From Betaproteobacteria bacterium UBA7395 (GTDB taxonomy: Bacteria; Pseudomonadota; Gammaproteobacteria; Burkholderiales; Rhodocyclaceae): DNA of 10,067 nt. The notes below the pieces were generated by a model, which had not been told where the DNA came from, ran no database searches, and saw only the letters and a list, made by a program, of their open reading frames with translations. The translations under genes and the position numbers were made by a program. The stretch is from assembly GCA_002470165.1 (NCBI GenBank), contig DKNF01000136.1, positions 1-10,067 of the forward strand. The letters run 5' to 3'. Positions 6,407-10,067 of this stretch are shown piece by piece (the stretch's first letter is position 1; each line of letters starts with the position of its first letter).

Positions 6407-8925
6407 TGGTTGGAGATCAGATTGCGGTCATTGGGCAATTCGTTGGTTTTACCATAGCCCGGAATGCTGCGCCGGAGCAAACCCAGGGGATTCGAGCCAA
6501 TACTGGTGAAATCCTGCAACTCCAGCTGCAGGAAGAAGCTGGTATTGGGCGACCCGGAAGTCGCCGCCAGACGCTGGACGACCCCGCGCACCGCCCAGCA
6601 GCCGGCGTTGTATTCCAGACCGCCGATGGTTTCCAGCATCTTGTGGTCGCGCATCGAGTAGTTGTAGCGACCGACCGCGTACCATTGCGGCGCCAACGGC
6701 CACTGGCCGGCAAAATCGACCTGGTCGACCACCGGGGTGTTGGTCAGCGGATCGCGCGTGTAACGATAACTGGCCGACAACACCTTGCCGTAATCGGGCT
6801 GGAACCGAACACCAGCTGAGAAGCGCTCGTTGATACTGTCCTTGTAGTTGTATTCCCAGGTCGCTTCGGCATAGGTCTTGGGCGCCACCAGGCCGCTGAT
6901 CGAGGCGATCAGGTTGGAGAAGTTGTCTTCGCGCGAGGTTTCGCCGGGCAGGCTGACGCGCTGGCCGGAAAAATAGTAGCGCTGGCCGATCATGGCCCGA
7001 AAACGCTCGGCACCCGTGCTGGCATCCAGAATCCGGGTGGTCAGCGCGGCCGTCAACTGATTGGCGTCGTTGATGCGGTCGTAGCCGCTGTAACGGTTTT
7101 CGGAAAAGACCTGGGCGAAATTGAAGTCGCTCAGGCCGGTATCGAAGACCGGAATCCGGCTCTGATCCTTGTAGGGAATACGCACGTAGTAGAGACGCGG
7201 CTCCAGCGTCTGCAGGTAGGCATTGCCCAGCAACTCGCCCTCGCGCTCGAGGACCAGTGTCGAATCGATCGAGAAGGTCGGCAGGACGCGCGAGAAACGC
7301 TCGCTGTCCGCACCCAGCAGACGCGAACGCTCGATCGCATAGCTGCTCATGTGCAGCCCGAGCTTGGGAATCAACTGAAACGCCGGGGTGACGAAAGGCA
7401 TGCTGACCTGGGGATAGAGCACCATGCGCTCGCCCTGATCCTTGTTCAAGCGGTCTTCATGCGTGAACTTGGTGTATTGCCCAAGCACGTTGAAATCCAG
7501 ACCCATTAGATTCGGACGGTACCCGATCAGGTTCAGTTGCGGTTCGAGGAAATAGGGGCGCGCGATCGGATTTTCCGGATCGGGCTGCAGGGTCTGGTAC
7601 CGCAGAACCTGAAGCGAGGTCTGCAACCAGGGGCTGGGTACATAGCTCAGGGAAACCTGACGGGGCAACTGGACCTGTGAAGTCTGCATCAAACGCGACG
7701 AGAGGTCTTCCCAATAGCGATCGTCGGACACGCCGTTCCAGTTGATCGCGGCCGAGACACCGGAGCCGAGGATGTGCTGATGACGAATCTCGTAGGCATA
7801 ACGGCGACGATCATTCTCGTTGCGGTCACTGCCCATGTACTCGGTACGCACCTCACCGCGATGCGTCTCGCCCATATAACGCCCCTCCAGGCCGAGCTGG
7901 AAGCCGCGCTTGCTCATCATGCGCGGATAGAAGGTGGCATCGTAATTGGGGGCGATGTTCCAGTAGAACGGCAAGGAAACATCGAAGCCCGTATTTGTCG
8001 ACTGTTTCAGCGACGGAGTGAGCAAGCCCGAGCGACGCTGGTTGTTCAGCGGGAACAAGGCCAGCGGGGTGTAGAACAGCGGCACGCCCTGGAACCAGAG
8101 CGAGGTATTATCCGCACGCCCGACGTTCTGGTCGTAATCGAGGTCGATGTGGCCCGCTTTCAGGTACCAGTCCGGCGACGGGGCCTGGCACGTGGAGAAG
8201 GTGCTCCCGGTCAGACGCATCCGGTTCTCGCCGGCGAACTCGATATGCTCGGCCGTCCCGGTCGCCACACTCTGGCGCGGCTCCGGCAGTTCAGTCGGCA
8301 AGCCATAGACATTGGCCACATTGAGCATCATCGGCGCACCGCTGTTGGCACCGTTGATACTGGCCACGGTGACGATGGTCTTGTTCTGCTCGTAAAGTTT
8401 GCTCTCGACTTCCTTGACGACCCGATACCTGGCCTTGTCGGCAAAACCGATCTGCTCGGAGAGCTTCATGCGCAGGTGATCGGCGTCGATTTCGGCGCCA
8501 TCCTGACGCAAACGCACGTTACCGACGGCATCCGCCTCGTCGTCGAGCGGCCGGTAAGTCAGCCGGTCGGACATCAGCGTCATGCCCGACTTGCGCAACT
8601 CCACGTTACCTTCGGCAACGGCCACTTCGTCGGTCTGGCCCTCCATGCGATCGGCGGTCAGGAACAAGGGATAGTCGTCGGCGGGTTTCAGCACCGAAGT
8701 GACGGTACCTGCCGCAGCGAGCTTCTCGTCGCTTTTCTTCTTGGCCAGCAGATTGAAGCGCTTTTCGAGGCGCAAGCTCGAAGCATCATCGACCAGCGCC
8801 CGCCCGGAACTCCCCACCATCGGAAAAATCACGGAGGTGGCACCGGTTGCTGCGTGCAAACCCTGCGTGCCGGCAAACAGGCAGCAAACCAGCACGGCGA
8901 TCGGACGTCGGGAGAAACCTGTCAT
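6403..8925 (-). CDS. lptD: LPS-assembly outer-membrane protein LptD
   Basis: LptD is the 26-strand barrel that, with the plug lipoprotein LptE, inserts lipopolysaccharide into the outer leaflet after transfer along LptA. The 840 residues start with a signal peptide (about 1-26). A positively charged linker follows (about 48-80, KKKSDEK), then the jellyroll OstA/LptA-like domain (about 86-245, [22 protein letters not shown]) and the barrel (about 250-825) rich in aromatic/polar alternation. About residues 170-215 look like extra sequence in the jellyroll. Mature cysteines are only C246 ([10 protein letters not shown]) and C776 (NAGCWAVR); E. coli has four forming two disulfides. The ATG at 8925 is preceded by no clear ribosome binding site. 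It heads the lptD-surA-pdxA-rsmA operon, and its stop overlaps the surA start in GTGA. The upstream 87-bp gap is shared with divergent amgK. Confidence 0.96.
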   Translation of the reverse strand: MTGFSRRPIAVLVCCLFAGTQGLHAATGATSVIFPMVGSSGRALVDDASSLRLEKRFNLLAKKKSDEKLAAAGTVTSVLKPADDYPLFLTADRMEGQTDEVAVAEGNVELRKSGMTLMSDRLTYRPLDDEADAVGNVRLRQDGAEIDADHLRMKLSEQIGFADKARYRVVKEVESKLYEQNKTIVTVASINGANSGAPMMLNVANVYGLPTELPEPRQSVATGTAEHIEFAGENRMRLTGSTFSTCQAPSPDWYLKAGHIDLDYDQNVGRADNTSLWFQGVPLFYTPLALFPLNNQRRSGLLTPSLKQSTNTGFDVSLPFYWNIAPNYDATFYPRMMSKRGFQLGLEGRYMGETHRGEVRTEYMGSDRNENDRRRYAYEIRHQHILGSGVSAAINWNGVSDDRYWEDLSSRLMQTSQVQLPRQVSLSYVPSPWLQTSLQVLRYQTLQPDPENPIARPYFLEPQLNLIGYRPNLMGLDFNVLGQYTKFTHEDRLNKDQGERMVLYPQVSMPFVTPAFQLIPKLGLHMSSYAIERSRLLGADSERFSRVLPTFSIDSTLVLEREGELLGNAYLQTLEPRLYYVRIPYKDQSRIPVFDTGLSDFNFAQVFSENRYSGYDRINDANQLTAALTTRILDASTGAERFRAMIGQRYYFSGQRVSLPGETSREDNFSNLIASISGLVAPKTYAEATWEYNYKDSINERFSAGVRFQPDYGKVLSASYRYTRDPLTNTPVVDQVDFAGQWPLAPQWYAVGRYNYSMRDHKMLETIGGLEYNAGCWAVRGVVQRLAATSGSPNTSFFLQLELQDFTSIGSNPLGLLRRSIPGYGKTNELPNDRNLISNQ

Positions 8926-8970
8926 CGGAGCATTCTGGGCGAGCCGGGACCGGAAAGGCCGATGCCCGGG

Positions 8971-8979
8971 TGTTAAAAT
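8971..8979 (+). promoter_or_regulatory. Extended -10 promoter candidate for amgK-murU
   Basis: TGTTAAAAT combines a TG dinucleotide with the hexamer TAAAAT, the extended -10 form that can work without a good -35; no convincing TTGACA-like element lies 16-18 nt upstream. Transcription would begin near 8986, about 27 nt before the amgK ATG. Confidence 0.5.
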
Positions 8980-8991
8980 CGCGCCATTTTA
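8974..8991. promoter_or_regulatory. AT-rich dyad in the lptD/amgK divergent region
   Basis: TAAAAT-CGCGCC-ATTTTA is a perfect 6-bp inverted repeat with a 6-nt GC spacer, standing out in GC-rich surroundings. The left arm is the -10 hexamer proposed for amgK. The right arm, read on the - strand, is again TAAAAT and could be the -10 for lptD, though no good -35 is visible for it. The rest of the 87-bp gap (8926-9012) shows no other feature. Confidence 0.45.
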
Positions 8992-9012
8992 CAACGAACC
9001 TTCCCCTCCTCG

Positions 9013-10026
9013 ATGTCGCGCGATCAACTTGTTACCGACTGGGTTGCCAGTCGCTTCCCCGAACAGTCCGTTTCCATCACGCCAGCGTCCGCCGACGCCA
9101 GCTTCCGCCGCTACTTCCGCCTGACCTGGCCGGACGGCAGCACGCGCATCCTGATGGACGCGCCGCCGGAAAAGGAAGACTGCAAACCCTTCATCAAGGT
9201 CGCCGGCCTGCTCGCCAAGGCCGACCTGGCGGCTCCGCGCATCCTCGACCAGGATCTCGACAACGGCTTCCTGGTGCTCACCGACCTCGGTCGCATCGGC
9301 TACCTCGACGCGCTCAACGCCGACCTGTCGCTGGCCGACACGCTGATCCGCCCGGTGCTCGACGTGCTGGTCAAATGGCAGCTGTCGTCGACTGCCGCCA
9401 CCTTGCCGCCCTACGACGCGACCCTGCTGCGCCGCGAACTCGACCTCTTCCCGGAATGGTTCGTCGGCCGCCACCTCGGCGTCCAGCTCGACGCCAACGA
9501 GTTGCTGATGCTCGACCGGACCTTCAAGTTCCTGATCAATTCGGCGCTCAACCAGCCCAAGGTCTTCGTCCACCGCGACTTCATGCCGCGCAACCTGATG
9601 GTCGTCGAAAGCGCGCAGACGCTGACGCCGGGCATCATCGACTTCCAGGACGCGGTCTACGGGCCGATCACCTACGACGTCGTCTCGCTGTTCCGCGACG
9701 CCTTCATCTCCTGGGAGGAAGAGCAGGAAATCGACTGGGTCGTCCGCTACTGGGAAAAAGCCCGTGCCGCCGGCCTGCCGGTGCGCGCCGACTTCGGCGA
9801 TTTCTGGCGCGACTACGAGCTGATGGGCCTGCAGCGCCACCTCAAGGTGCTCGGCATCTTCTGCCGCCTCAAGTACCGCGACGGCAAGGAAAAATACAGC
9901 GAAGACCTGCCGCGCTTCATGAACTACGCACGCAAGACCGCCAGCCGCTACATCCCGCTCAAGCCGCTGCTCAACCTGCTCGACAAGCTCGAAGGCAACA
10001 CCGAGCAGATCGGCTACCGCCGCTAG
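9013..10026 (+). CDS. amgK: N-acetylmuramate/N-acetylglucosamine anomeric kinase (APH-fold)
   Basis: AmgK phosphorylates MurNAc (and GlcNAc) at the anomeric carbon; MurU then forms UDP-MurNAc, bypassing de novo synthesis from UDP-GlcNAc and its fosfomycin-sensitive MurA step. It is cytosolic and belongs to the aminoglycoside-phosphotransferase/choline-kinase fold. The 337 residues show a glycine-poor N-terminal nucleotide lobe (ASADASFRRYFRL at 26-38, then RILMDAPP), a hinge at about 86-92 (LVLTDLG), the catalytic HRDFMPRN at 187-194 with D190 and N194, and the metal-binding IDFQD with D210. The C-terminal half includes YDVVSLFRDAF and the family-typical LQRHLKVLGIFCRLKYRDGK. There is no Shine-Dalgarno before the ATG; the leader is pyrimidine-rich. 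It lies divergent from lptD and 6 nt upstream of murU, the same arrangement as in Pseudomonas. It is not an antibiotic-modifying enzyme despite the fold. Confidence 0.92.
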   Translation: MSRDQLVTDWVASRFPEQSVSITPASADASFRRYFRLTWPDGSTRILMDAPPEKEDCKPFIKVAGLLAKADLAAPRILDQDLDNGFLVLTDLGRIGYLDALNADLSLADTLIRPVLDVLVKWQLSSTAATLPPYDATLLRRELDLFPEWFVGRHLGVQLDANELLMLDRTFKFLINSALNQPKVFVHRDFMPRNLMVVESAQTLTPGIIDFQDAVYGPITYDVVSLFRDAFISWEEEQEIDWVVRYWEKARAAGLPVRADFGDFWRDYELMGLQRHLKVLGIFCRLKYRDGKEKYSEDLPRFMNYARKTASRYIPLKPLLNLLDKLEGNTEQIGYRR

Positions 10027-10032
10027 GCCGCG

Positions 10033-10067
10033 ATGAAAGCGATGATCCTCGCCGCCGGCCGCGGCGA
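10033..10067 (+). CDS. murU: N-acetylmuramate-1-phosphate uridylyltransferase, N-terminal fragment
   Basis: Only the first 11 codons and part of the 12th are present, running off the window end: MKAMILAAGRG. This is the start of the nucleotidyltransferase signature (AMILAAGRGxRMxPLT) of sugar-phosphate uridylyltransferases. Placed 6 nt after amgK, it is almost certainly MurU, which converts MurNAc-1-phosphate and UTP to UDP-MurNAc in peptidoglycan recycling. From the short sequence alone another NTP-transferase such as RmlA or GalU type could not be excluded; the context decides. Confidence 0.8.
   Translation, partial: MKAMILAAGRG

Noticed and set aside
7774..8976. 400-codon + strand open frame opposite lptD
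   Set aside because: Antisense shadow in GC-rich DNA. The - strand frame has full LptD domain structure, while this one has no recognisable domain and runs through the promoter region.
9003..9010. AGGAGGGG on the - strand upstream of lptD, followed by a four-codon open frame
   Set aside because: The next ATG is about 14 nt away, too far for efficient initiation, and the lptD start is some 80 nt downstream. It is more likely the pyrimidine-rich leader of amgK seen from the other strand.
8989..9840. 283-codon - strand open frame opposite amgK
   Set aside because: Rich in Val/Glu/Gln repeats typical of reverse-frame translation; amgK on the + strand has the catalytic HRDFMPRN and IDFQD motifs.
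9013..10026. Aminoglycoside resistance gene
   Set aside because: The phosphotransferase fold is shared, but the family-specific C-terminal half and the adjacent murU start identify the cell-wall sugar kinase AmgK.

Overview
This is a GC-rich, gene-dense chromosomal window with almost no non-coding DNA. Gene content, protein sequence character and layout suggest a betaproteobacterium, most likely of the Rhodocyclales (Dechloromonas/Azonexus type). That placement is inference from recognised families, because no database search was possible. No mobile element, CRISPR array, tRNA, rRNA or recent insertion was seen, and the region reads as conserved housekeeping DNA.

Layout. (1) Positions 1-3312, + strand, is a compact co-directional cluster. 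It holds the 3' end of oligopeptidase A (prlC, cut by the window edge), a secreted DUF4124/glutaredoxin-like protein, exodeoxyribonuclease III starting at TTG (xthA), a Crp/Fnr-type regulator with neither a cyclic-nucleotide cassette nor an Fnr-type FeS motif, and a 63-residue DUF2892 membrane protein. A possible promoter and a Crp-like dyad lie between the last two. (2) A bidirectional hairpin terminator at about 3329-3353 separates this cluster from a convergent operon, and the stop codon of that operon's last gene lies inside the stem. (3) Positions 3349-8925, - strand, is the classical operon lptD-surA-pdxA-rsmA, in which every junction is a 4-bp stop/start overlap. It joins outer-membrane LPS insertion (LptD) and the chaperone that folds it (SurA) to vitamin B6 synthesis (PdxA) and 16S rRNA dimethylation (RsmA). 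(4) An 87-bp divergent intergenic region carries an AT-rich dyad. Beyond it, on the + strand, lie amgK and the first codons of murU, the cell-wall sugar salvage pair that makes UDP-MurNAc.

The lptD/surA and amgK/murU units back to back form an envelope-biogenesis neighbourhood also known from Pseudomonas. The least ordinary items are the cysteine-bearing Crp/Fnr regulator with its DUF2892 partner and possible operator, and the LptD with only one possible interdomain disulfide. Nothing here is a clear undescribed system; the regulator/DUF2892 pair is the best candidate for follow-up.
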